Assembly (NCBI GenBank): GCA_018266845.1
Contig: JAFDZO010000037.1
Location: 1 to 48,580, forward strand
Direction: 5' to 3'
DNA: 48,580 nucleotides
From: Bacteroidota bacterium
GTDB lineage: Bacteria > Bacteroidota > Ignavibacteria > Tepidaquicellales > Tepidaquicellaceae
How positions within the stretch are numbered: position 1 is the stretch's first letter; each line of letters begins with the position of its first letter. This document shows, one piece after another, positions 1 through 7,379 of the stretch. Made by a program: the position numbers and the translations under genes. Below the pieces are notes generated by a model that had not been told where the DNA came from, did not search any database, and saw only the letters and a program-made list of their open reading frames with translations.

Positions 1-2
1 AC

Positions 3-392
3 GTTGAGTCTATGAGAAACGCAGCTGACGGACCGGCAACATCACCGGTAGCAAGATACTTAAAAGCAGCATTGGATTATGTTGATCAGCTACTTGTTTC
101 TACAGGAAACGAATCAGCAAATATTCCGACAAGTTTCTCAATGTCACAGAATTTCCCGAATCCGTTCAACCCGACTACAAAGATTAACTTCGCAGTGCCG
201 AAGCAGGCATTTGTAACAATCAAAGTATTCGATGTAACAGGAAGAGAAATTGCTACATTGATAAACGGCATGACACCTGCCGGTTATCATTCAGTAGATT
301 TCAACGCAACTGTATTTGCCAGCGGTGTTTACTTCTACAGAATAGAGGCAGCTGACTTCTCAGATACAAAGAGAATGATGTTGATTAAGTAA
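3..392 (+). CDS. T9SS type A sorting-domain protein, C-terminal part (5' end outside window)
   Basis: The frame is open back to the first base, so this is the tail of a larger exported protein; the ATG at 12 is probably internal. Only the last ~80 residues are recognisable: a Por secretion system sorting domain with NFPNPFNP, then VTIKVFDVTGREIATL, GYHSVDFNA and the terminal FASGVYFYRIEA...MMLIK. This beta-sandwich directs export through T9SS across the outer membrane and is normally cleaved when the cargo is anchored or released. The passenger domain is not visible. The tail is almost the same as that of the gene at 552, which suggests a recent duplication or gene conversion of the sorting domain. 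Confidence 0.85.
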   Translation, partial: VESMRNAADGPATSPVARYLKAALDYVDQLLVSTGNESANIPTSFSMSQNFPNPFNPTTKINFAVPKQAFVTIKVFDVTGREIATLINGMTPAGYHSVDFNATVFASGVYFYRIEAADFSDTKRMMLIK

Positions 393-446
393 TAAGTATA
401 AAGTAATAAGTATAAAGTAGTAAGTATAAAGTAGTAAGTATAAAGT
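391..446. repeat. Four tandem copies of a 14-bp unit overlapping a stop codon
   Basis: The unit aataagtataaagt occurs at 391-404 and 405-418, then as agtaagtataaagt at 419-432 and 433-446. The array starts inside the TAA stop codon of the preceding gene and every copy contains more stops. It lies between that gene and its terminator and is probably replication slippage in the 3' untranslated region. Confidence 0.9.
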
Positions 447-456
447 AAAGAACTTT

Positions 457-493
457 AAAGCTCATCTTGGGAAACCGGGATGAGCTTTTTTTA
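457..493 (+). terminator. Intrinsic terminator
   Basis: A nine-base stem AAGCTCATC (458-466) pairs with GATGAGCTT (479-487) and is followed by a run of T's. It follows the T9SS gene ending at 392. A close relative with the same outer stem lies at 2541. Confidence 0.85.
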
Positions 494-551
494 TTAAACC
501 CTTTTCATAAAATACAATCTAAAGGATATATTATGTAAATAAATACTTCAT

Positions 552-2465
552 ATGAAAATAACCCTTCTATTATTTGCACTCCTTTTTTTATCCCGGCATG
601 CAGTTTCCCAATCTTACATAGATCAGAGAGCCAAAGACGGAAACAACTTTGTTTACATCAATTTTATAATGAACTGTCACAATTTCGCAAAGCCCGATGA
701 AGCTTATACAACTTTGCTGAAGCTTTGCCGGATTTTCCGCAAGTATAATGCTAAGGCTGATTTCTATTTTCTTGAACCTATGGTTACTCGACTAAAGCAG
801 CTTCACCCCGATATTATAGATACTCTGCTTTCATCCAATATAAGCATCAGCTATCACCACCGCGCGCCGCATCCTGTTTACATGAATACGACCATTTCAA
901 GAAACATTGCTGCTCTTCCCTGGGATAGCGCAATGTATTTTATAAATAAGTTTGAGTCCCAGCATTTGAATTTAGTTACAGGCGATTTTAATCCTTCGCT
1001 TTCAGGAGGCTATTCTTATGTGAAAAATATTTTCGGATACTCCCCTGTTACAATTGCCTGCATTGGAATCAAAACAGGATTTATAATCGAGCGCGAATCA
1101 ATGTATGCGTGCAAGCTGCAAGGTGCAAAAAGCGTGATGACTTATCACGAAGCCGGCGCAGATGCAAATTATCCTTTTATGTGGTACTTCGGTATGATTG
1201 AACGCCCCGCCGATTACAGTGTAACAAGATGGATTGCAGGCAGCCAGACCTCAGACAGATTCTGGTGGGAAATGATTGAAACTCCCGATGAGCAATATTA
1301 CAGTCCGGCAAATTATTTTCAGCAGCAGATAGCTTCGCGCGATTCATCCAAACTTACTATCGTTAACGCCATTATGCACGAAACCGATTTTCACTATACT
1401 AACATTCCTTGGAAACCATATTATTATTTTGATTCATTAAATACACAGGAAAGGCAGCCGCCGTTTGACACAACACGAACAGCCTCGTGGGTAAGAATAA
1501 GAAGCGAAGACTATGAAAATAAAATTTGGAACAAATATGACTCTCTTGTAAAATTTGCTTCATCAAGGCAGGGAGTAAAAATTGTTACGATGAATGATAT
1601 AACAAATATGTTTCCCGATGACAGAACGCGCGCAATAAGTAAACAGCAGATTTCAGCAATAGCGGCATCAATAATTTCGACTCCGGTTGCAAATTTTCCA
1701 AAGAAGTTTTTTGTTTTGCCAAATCAGGAATTCTTCTCGCTTTCAGATGCGTTTTATTCTATAAATTACTCATTAAATTATTACAGGCAGAATAATTCTC
1801 TTCCGCAGAGTTTTGCCTTAAAAGATTTAATAGGACCTGTGGATACCTCCACTTCAAATCTTGTTTCTACTTCACAATTTTCATGGACGGATATTTCTAC
1901 AGGCGCGAAAGAACAGGATAGCCTTATAAATTACTTCTCTTCTCTAAATCCGATGAGCGGAAGGCTTCCGAATAAAATACTGTTATCCGGCAGCAGATAT
2001 GTAAATCCCTTTGAATATTTATATCTAATAGCAAGAGAGTATAAACAGATTGACTCGTTAGGAAGCGCAGCAAACATTACTCCTGTAAAAATTACTTATT
2101 CAGGGAAACCGCAGCAAGTTGACGGCAATGAGTGGACAAGAAAGCCTGCAAGAAGAATAAACACAGCGTCGGGCATAAATACAGAGATTTATGAAATTCC
2201 CTCAGAAATTTATTTACATCAAAATTTTCCAAACCCCTTCAACCCTGTTACTAAAATTAGCTTTGAAGTGCCGAAGCAGACCTTCGTAACAATCAAGGTG
2301 TTCGATATTACAGGTAGAGAGATTGTCTCATTGGTTAACGATATGGTAACACGCGGTTATCATGCAATAGATTTCAATGCAGCAGCTTTCGCGAGCGGTG
2401 TTTACTTCTACAGAATTGAAACGGCTGGCTTTTCTGATACGAGAAGAATGGTACTTATTAAGTGA
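552..2465 (+). CDS. Secreted polysaccharide-deacetylase-like (NodB-fold) protein with T9SS sorting domain
   Basis: 637 residues. Residues 1-20 are a signal peptide (MKITLLLFALLFLSRHAVSQ). The region from about 30 to 350 looks like a NodB-type beta/alpha barrel: an early YINFIMNCHNF strand, a KYNAKADFYFLEP segment as in deacetylases that confine a substrate, and ISYHHRAPHP, which resembles the metal-binding H-x3-H element. The middle (about 350-550) is not recognised. The last ~80 residues are a T9SS sorting domain with NFPNPFNP and FASGVYFYRIE. The protein is expected at the cell surface or outside the cell. Deacetylase activity is inferred from fold-like signatures only; an inactive carbohydrate-binding relative is possible. 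The gene at 22575 has a similar layout. Confidence 0.65.
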   Translation: MKITLLLFALLFLSRHAVSQSYIDQRAKDGNNFVYINFIMNCHNFAKPDEAYTTLLKLCRIFRKYNAKADFYFLEPMVTRLKQLHPDIIDTLLSSNISISYHHRAPHPVYMNTTISRNIAALPWDSAMYFINKFESQHLNLVTGDFNPSLSGGYSYVKNIFGYSPVTIACIGIKTGFIIERESMYACKLQGAKSVMTYHEAGADANYPFMWYFGMIERPADYSVTRWIAGSQTSDRFWWEMIETPDEQYYSPANYFQQQIASRDSSKLTIVNAIMHETDFHYTNIPWKPYYYFDSLNTQERQPPFDTTRTASWVRIRSEDYENKIWNKYDSLVKFASSRQGVKIVTMNDITNMFPDDRTRAISKQQISAIAASIISTPVANFPKKFFVLPNQEFFSLSDAFYSINYSLNYYRQNNSLPQSFALKDLIGPVDTSTSNLVSTSQFSWTDISTGAKEQDSLINYFSSLNPMSGRLPNKILLSGSRYVNPFEYLYLIAREYKQIDSLGSAANITPVKITYSGKPQQVDGNEWTRKPARRINTASGINTEIYEIPSEIYLHQNFPNPFNPVTKISFEVPKQTFVTIKVFDITGREIVSLVNDMVTRGYHAIDFNAAAFASGVYFYRIETAGFSDTRRMVLIK

Positions 2466-2540
2466 GTTCATATGAAATATTTCGCTATGAAACCGAAGCC
2501 TTGCTAAAGCGGGATTTAGAACTTCATAGTAAATTTTTTA

Positions 2541-2578
2541 AAGCTCATACCGGGAAAACCGGATGAGCTTTTTTATTT
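2541..2578 (+). terminator. Intrinsic terminator with palindromic inner stem
   Basis: AAGCTCAT (2541-2548) pairs with ATGAGCTT (2563-2570), and inside it CCGG pairs with CCGG around GAAAA. A T-rich tract follows. It shares its outer stem with the hairpin at 457-493 and ends the gene at 552. Confidence 0.85.
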
Positions 2579-2714
2579 TTTTAAGTGCACAATTTGCTTA
2601 AAATTTCTTCAAATTTTATGTAAATGTAGGGTTTTTTTGACTAAAATTAAGTATATTGTAATGTTCTGCGCGCATACAGAACTCTAAAATTGTTTATAGA
2701 AAAATCTCACCCCA

Positions 2715-2734
2715 GGCACCGATTTTTTTGTGCC
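2715..2734. other. Small hairpin in the 2466-2764 intergenic gap
   Basis: GGCAC (2715-2719) and GTGCC (2730-2734) enclose a T-rich loop, about 30 bases before the acetyltransferase start. Its role is unknown. The rest of this gap holds the terminator and AT-rich DNA in which I see no gene. Confidence 0.35.
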
Positions 2735-2764
2735 ATCATTTATTTATCGTTTTTTTGAACAACT

Positions 2765-3358
2765 ATGATGCAAATTGTACCGGTAACACTTAAAGGAGAA
2801 AGAGTTACACTTATTCCTCTTAATATTAAGCACTTGGATGGATTATACGATGCAATCATTCACGATGATGTGTGGGCTTATAGGCTTGAAAAAGTTACAA
2901 CTAAAGAGGGCTTAAAAAATTATCTTCAAATTGCCTTAGACGGAGAAAAAGCAAAAGAGATATACGCCTTTACGATATTTGACAACGAAAACGGAAAGAT
3001 TATCGGCACTACGAGATTTGCCGATATATCGTACGAAAATTATTTTCTTGAAATAGGATGGACTTCCATTTCACCTGAAGTAATGCGTTCGCGAGTAAAT
3101 ACTGAATGCAAATACCTTCTGCTGAAACATTGCTTTGAAACGTTAGGAACGGTGCGCGTTTGTTTTAAAACTCTTTCTTTAAACAAGCGCTCGCAAAATG
3201 CAATTTTACGAATCGGCGCAAAGCATGAAGGCACGCTGAGATGGATTGGCAAAACTGAAAGCGGTGATTATGTTGACGTAGTTTACTTTGGCATTATTAA
3301 GCCGGAATGGAATGATGTAAAGCTTCATCTTGAAAATTTACTTTCAAAAAAATATTAA
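2765..3358 (+). CDS. GNAT family N-acetyltransferase (RimJ/RimL type)
   Basis: 197 residues, the usual length for the COG1670 group. The N-terminus VTLKGERVTLIPLNIKHLDGL is the typical RimJ/RimL opening. Then come IIGTTRFADISYENYFLEIGW (the beta-strand 4 region), the acetyl-CoA loop region around VNTECKYLLLKHCFETLG, and RVCFKTLSLNKRSQNAILRIGAKHEG, which matches the family's 'N-x-RSqnAIerlGfk-EG' signature. It would transfer acetyl from acetyl-CoA to an amine, either a protein N-terminus or a small molecule; the substrate cannot be told. Two ATGs (2765 and 2768) are possible starts. It precedes a FIST gene by 36 bases on the same strand. Confidence 0.85.
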   Translation: MMQIVPVTLKGERVTLIPLNIKHLDGLYDAIIHDDVWAYRLEKVTTKEGLKNYLQIALDGEKAKEIYAFTIFDNENGKIIGTTRFADISYENYFLEIGWTSISPEVMRSRVNTECKYLLLKHCFETLGTVRVCFKTLSLNKRSQNAILRIGAKHEGTLRWIGKTESGDYVDVVYFGIIKPEWNDVKLHLENLLSKKY

Positions 3359-3394
3359 ACAACTTTTTAACCCAAAATCAAACGCAAAAAGATT

Positions 3395-4537
3395 ATGAAA
3401 ACTGAACAATCAAAATGGACGCCTGAAAACGGTTGGGAACATATCACCGATAATAAGATAAATGAAATAGCGCAGTTAGTATTTTTGTTCGGCAAGGGTT
3501 CTCACTTGAAAGATTCTTCCCTCATTTCCGACGTAAAAAAAAGATACCCTATGGCTAAGTTAATCGGATGCTCTACATCGGGAGAAATTGTGGGCACGAA
3601 TGTAGTTGATAATTCCATAATCGCAACAGCAGTAAAATTTGATTCATCATACATTGCAGAGCATAGCGAAAGAATAAACTCGCCTGAAGAAAGCTTTGAC
3701 ATAGGAAAAAAATTAGTAGAAGGTTTCAACAAGAAAAGCCTCAAACATATTTTTGTTTTGTCGGATGGGCTTAATGTTAACGGCTCTGAGTTAGTAGCCG
3801 GGATGCGCTCGGCGCTTCCTGATGGTGTTCAGGTAACAGGCGGACTTGCAGGCGACGGAGCAGACTTTAAAGAAACTGTTGTTATCACTGCCGAAGGCGC
3901 TGCTGATTCAAAAATTATTACGGCAATAGGATTATACGGAGAAAATCTCTCCATTGGATACGGTTCTTTTGGCGGATGGGACAGCTTTGGTATTGACCGC
4001 CTTGTAACAAAATCAAAAGCAAATATTTTATACGAACTCGATAACTCCCCTGCCCTTGGGCTTTATAAATCGTTTCTTGGCGAGCAGGCGCAGGCGCTCC
4101 CTGCTTCGGGACTTCTTTTTCCCCTGAGCATGAGAACTGAAACTGATGCCCAGCCGGTTGTAAGAACGATTCTTGCAGTAAATGAAGATGACCAGTCGCT
4201 GACTTTTGCCGGAGATATTCCTGAAGGCTCCTATGTAAGGCTAATGAAAGCTAACATTGACAGATTAATAGACGGAGCAGTTACTGCCGCTAGTACCAGT
4301 GTAGCGCCGATGTCAGGAAGCCATCCCGACCTTGCAATTTTAATCAGCTGCGTAGGAAGAAAACTTGTTCTGAAGCAGTTAGTTGAAGAAGAAGTTGAAG
4401 GAGTAAGAAATGTTGTAGGACATAGCGCAGCTATAACCGGATTTTATTCATACGGAGAGATTTCACCTTTCTCTAAAGACGCAAAATGCGAGCTTCATAA
4501 CCAGACAATGACAATCACTACTATCAGTGAAAAATAA
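3395..4537 (+). CDS. FIST N/C domain sensory protein
   Basis: 380 residues spanning FIST_N and FIST_C, with no membrane segment. Seen: FLFGKGSHLK, then LIGCSTSGEIVG and a GGLAGDGADF loop in the N-terminal half. The C-terminal half has ALGLYKSFLGEQA, GDIPEGSYVRLM and a closing VVGHSAAITGFYSYGEISPF, which matches the FIST_C ending 'G.ftyGEI'. FIST proteins are cytoplasmic small-ligand sensors (amino acids have been proposed) that work with kinases or chemoreceptors. The gene is 15 bases upstream of a PAS histidine kinase, so it is very likely the input module of that kinase. Confidence 0.9.
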   Translation: MKTEQSKWTPENGWEHITDNKINEIAQLVFLFGKGSHLKDSSLISDVKKRYPMAKLIGCSTSGEIVGTNVVDNSIIATAVKFDSSYIAEHSERINSPEESFDIGKKLVEGFNKKSLKHIFVLSDGLNVNGSELVAGMRSALPDGVQVTGGLAGDGADFKETVVITAEGAADSKIITAIGLYGENLSIGYGSFGGWDSFGIDRLVTKSKANILYELDNSPALGLYKSFLGEQAQALPASGLLFPLSMRTETDAQPVVRTILAVNEDDQSLTFAGDIPEGSYVRLMKANIDRLIDGAVTAASTSVAPMSGSHPDLAILISCVGRKLVLKQLVEEEVEGVRNVVGHSAAITGFYSYGEISPFSKDAKCELHNQTMTITTISEK

Positions 4538-4552
4538 TCATCAGATTTTTTA

Positions 4553-6238
4553 ATGGATAAAAAACGGCACAGACTTTTAGAAAGACAGATTAAAAAAATA
4601 TTCCTGCCGGAAGATTTAGAGCATAAAAAACTCAACGAGTTTATTGATGCAATCAACGATGCTTACCTTGGTTTTGAAGATGACCATAATCAGTCAGAAC
4701 GGACACTGGAGCTTAGCCTGAATGAACTATTCAAAGCGAACAAGCAGCTAAACGATTCAAAACTGCTTCTTGAAAACACTGTTCAGGAAAGAACTGTTGA
4801 GTTGGTAAAAGCGCTTGAAAAAATTAAAGAAAGCGAAAACCGCTTCAGAAATCTTGTTCAAAACTCTTCTGACATAATTACAATTTTAGACAGCAACGGG
4901 ATAATTAAATATGAAAGCCCGTCTTTTTATAGAATATTCGGTTACGACGAGAAAGATGTTATCGGGCAGAATGCTTTCAGTTTAATACATCCTGATGATG
5001 TGGAAAAAGTGCAGCTGAAGTTTTTAAATCTGCTTGCTAATCCGGGCAAAACATTATCGGTAGAGTTCCGGTATAAAACAGCCTCGGGAAGCTATAGAAG
5101 TCTGGAGTCAGTAGGCAATAATCTTCTTACAAATGAAAGTATAAGCGGAATAGTTGTAAATTCGAGGGATATAGAAGACAGGAAAAAAGCTGAAGCAGAG
5201 ATTATTGAAAAAAGCCAGATACTTAACGGAATATTATCAAGCCTTCCTGTATTAATTTATAAAATAAATAGAGAAGGAAAATTCACGGAAGCTGCCGGCT
5301 CGGAAAAATCTTTAGGGATAGAAGGCGATAAGTTAATAGGGGTAGATGTGAAGGAACACTTCCCGGGAATTTATGAAAATATACCGAAAGCTTTATCAGG
5401 GGAATATTTTTCATTTGTGCTTGCAAGTTCAATGAGAGGCAGCGTAAAGTACTTTGAGAATTTTTTATTTGAAGATAAAAACTCAAAGGGATGTATAGTT
5501 GGTTTTGCCTTAGATATTACTGAAAACAAAGTTGCAGAAAAAAAGCTCAAAGAATATTCAAGCGATTTAGAAAAAATAAACAAAGAGCTTGACCAGTTTG
5601 CCTACGTTGTATCCCATGATTTAAAAGCTCCTTTAAGAGCAATCAACAATCTTTCTCAATGGATTGAAGAAGATTTAGAAGGCACTCTTGAAGGCGAGAC
5701 TGCGCAAAATTTTGAGCTGCTTCGCGGCAGAGTGAACAGAATGGAATCGCTTATAAACGGCATACTTGAATATTCGCGCGCAGGAAGAATGAAATTTAAT
5801 TCACAGTCAGTTGCGCTTAATTCATTCATCGAAGAAATCATACAAAATCTCGCACCGCCGGAAAACATAAAGATAACAATTCAACAGGAAATGCCGACAA
5901 TCTCAACGGAGAAAGTCGCGCTTGAGCAGGTTTTTTCTAATCTAATCAGCAATGCCATTAAGTATAATACGTCTGAAAACCCTGAAATGAAAATCAGATA
6001 TAAAGAGTTAGAACGGCATTTTGAATTCTGCATCGAAGATAATGGACCGGGAATCGCCCCGGAATTTCACGACAAGATATTTATTATATTTCAGACACTA
6101 CAATCCCGCGATAAAATAGAAAGCACAGGAGTAGGACTTGCAATCGTAAAGAAAATTGTGGAGGATAAAAATGGGACGGTATGGGTGGATTCCGATAAAG
6201 GCAAAGGCACAAGATTTTATTTTACTTGGCATAAATAA
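4553..6238 (+). CDS. PAS-domain sensor histidine kinase, cytoplasmic
   Basis: 561 residues, no membrane helix. A helical N-terminus with coiled coil (about 50-95) is followed by PAS 1 (about 96-210, ending VVNSRDIEDRKKAE) and PAS 2 (about 220-325, ending FALDITENK). The HisKA domain has phosphoacceptor His355 in YVVSHDLKAPLRA. The HATPase domain shows the N box around FSNLISNAIKYN, G1 DNGPGI and G2 STGVGLAIVKK. The absence of a transmembrane segment fits a soluble input, probably the FIST protein encoded 15 bases upstream. The overall organisation resembles phytochrome-like kinases that signal to Rcp1-type regulators, and such a regulator is encoded at 6942. Confidence 0.92.
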   Translation: MDKKRHRLLERQIKKIFLPEDLEHKKLNEFIDAINDAYLGFEDDHNQSERTLELSLNELFKANKQLNDSKLLLENTVQERTVELVKALEKIKESENRFRNLVQNSSDIITILDSNGIIKYESPSFYRIFGYDEKDVIGQNAFSLIHPDDVEKVQLKFLNLLANPGKTLSVEFRYKTASGSYRSLESVGNNLLTNESISGIVVNSRDIEDRKKAEAEIIEKSQILNGILSSLPVLIYKINREGKFTEAAGSEKSLGIEGDKLIGVDVKEHFPGIYENIPKALSGEYFSFVLASSMRGSVKYFENFLFEDKNSKGCIVGFALDITENKVAEKKLKEYSSDLEKINKELDQFAYVVSHDLKAPLRAINNLSQWIEEDLEGTLEGETAQNFELLRGRVNRMESLINGILEYSRAGRMKFNSQSVALNSFIEEIIQNLAPPENIKITIQQEMPTISTEKVALEQVFSNLISNAIKYNTSENPEMKIRYKELERHFEFCIEDNGPGIAPEFHDKIFIIFQTLQSRDKIESTGVGLAIVKKIVEDKNGTVWVDSDKGKGTRFYFTWHK

Positions 6239-6248
6239 TATTTGAAAA

Positions 6249-6902
6249 ATGTTTATTGGGCATTTTGGTGTTGGGCTTGCGGCAAAAAAAGCCGATACGA
6301 GAGTTTCTATGGGAACATATTTCATTGCTGCTCAGTTTATTGACTTATTGTGGCCCATTTTGTTAATGCTTGGCATTGAGAAGGTCGAAATCGCCGAAGG
6401 CATCTCAAAAGCTGTCCCTCTAAATTTTGTAAGCTATCCTGTATCACACAGCTTAATTATGGTATTGTTATGGGGAGTTCTTTTTGGTCTGGTTTATAAA
6501 TTTATAAAAAAAGATACAAAGGGAGCAATAATACTCGCGCTTTGTGTTGTAAGCCACTGGGTTCTTGATTTAATTGTGCACATTCCCGATCTCCCGCTTT
6601 ATCCGGGAAATTCTCCAAAGATAGGGTTTGGCTTGTGGAACTCGCTTGCAGTTTCGATAACACTTGAGATGCTGATTTTTTTCACGGGAGTATTTACATA
6701 TAACAGTGTAACCAAGGCAAAGAATAGAAAAGGTTCAGTTGGTTTTTGGCTGCTGATAGTATTTTTTTTAATAATACATTTTGCGAATATTTTCGGTCCC
6801 CCGCCGCCAAGTGTAACTGCAATTGCATGGAGCGGTCAGCTTCAGTGGATATTTGTTATATGGGCTTACTGGACTGATAAAAACAGAACAAGTAGAAAAT
6901 AA
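6249..6902 (+). CDS. DUF457/YdjM-like membrane protein
   Basis: 217 residues with about five hydrophobic helices. It opens with MFIGHFGVGLAAKK, whose GH resembles the first motif of the membrane-bound YdjM/DUF457 'metal-dependent hydrolase' family. Further conserved polar positions inside helices are SYPVSHSLIMVLLWG and VVSHWVLDLIVHIPDLP. The repeated His/Asp residues could bind a metal, but activity in this family is poorly established. It starts 10 bases after the histidine kinase and ends 39 bases before a response regulator, so it is co-transcribed with signalling genes, perhaps as a membrane output or partner. Confidence 0.65.
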   Translation: MFIGHFGVGLAAKKADTRVSMGTYFIAAQFIDLLWPILLMLGIEKVEIAEGISKAVPLNFVSYPVSHSLIMVLLWGVLFGLVYKFIKKDTKGAIILALCVVSHWVLDLIVHIPDLPLYPGNSPKIGFGLWNSLAVSITLEMLIFFTGVFTYNSVTKAKNRKGSVGFWLLIVFFLIIHFANIFGPPPPSVTAIAWSGQLQWIFVIWAYWTDKNRTSRK

Positions 6903-6941
6903 TTTTCAATTATAAAATAATCGTAAAACAAAATTACAAAA

Positions 6942-7370
6942 ATGCCTGAATCAATCATTAATATTCTCTTAGTTGAGGATGATGAAGTTGATATAATGAA
7001 TGTAAAAAGAGCATTCAAAAAAAATAACATCACAAATCCGTTATACGTTGCCGGAAACGGAATTGAAGCATTAAACATGCTGCGCGGTGAGCATGATACT
7101 GAAAAAATTCCGAAACCGAGAATTATACTTCTCGACTTAAATATGCCAAAGATGGGCGGCATAGAATTTCTTAAAGAAATTCGTAAAAATGACGATTTAA
7201 AAAATATCAGCGTTTTTGTAATGACTACATCGAATGAAGATAACGACAAAGTGGAAGCATATAATCTTAATGTTGCGGGATACATACTAAAACCTCTTTC
7301 AATGGAAAGCTTTGTAGCGGCAGTCTCAACTTTAAAAAACTACTGGATGCTTTGCGAATATCCAATCTAA
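6942..7370 (+). CDS. Single-domain response regulator (Rcp1-like)
   Basis: 142 residues containing only a receiver domain. The acidic pocket is VEDDEVD (about 11-17), the phosphoacceptor is Asp65 in ILLDLNMPKMGG, the Thr/Ser switch is in FVMTTSNED, and the conserved Lys is in AGYILKPLS. The longer loop before the phosphoacceptor (RGEHDTEKIPKPR) is typical of Rcp1-type regulators partnered with phytochrome-like or PAS kinases. It has no output domain, so it must act by protein contact or as a phosphorelay carrier. It lies between the soluble kinase (4553) and the hybrid kinase (7380, nine bases on), either of which could be its partner. Confidence 0.93.
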   Translation: MPESIINILLVEDDEVDIMNVKRAFKKNNITNPLYVAGNGIEALNMLRGEHDTEKIPKPRIILLDLNMPKMGGIEFLKEIRKNDDLKNISVFVMTTSNEDNDKVEAYNLNVAGYILKPLSMESFVAAVSTLKNYWMLCEYPI

Positions 7371-7379
7371 TTTTTACCT

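Noticed and set aside
6866..7285. 139-residue minus-strand frame
   Set aside because: Lies antisense to a clear response regulator and the end of the membrane protein gene; no known domain.
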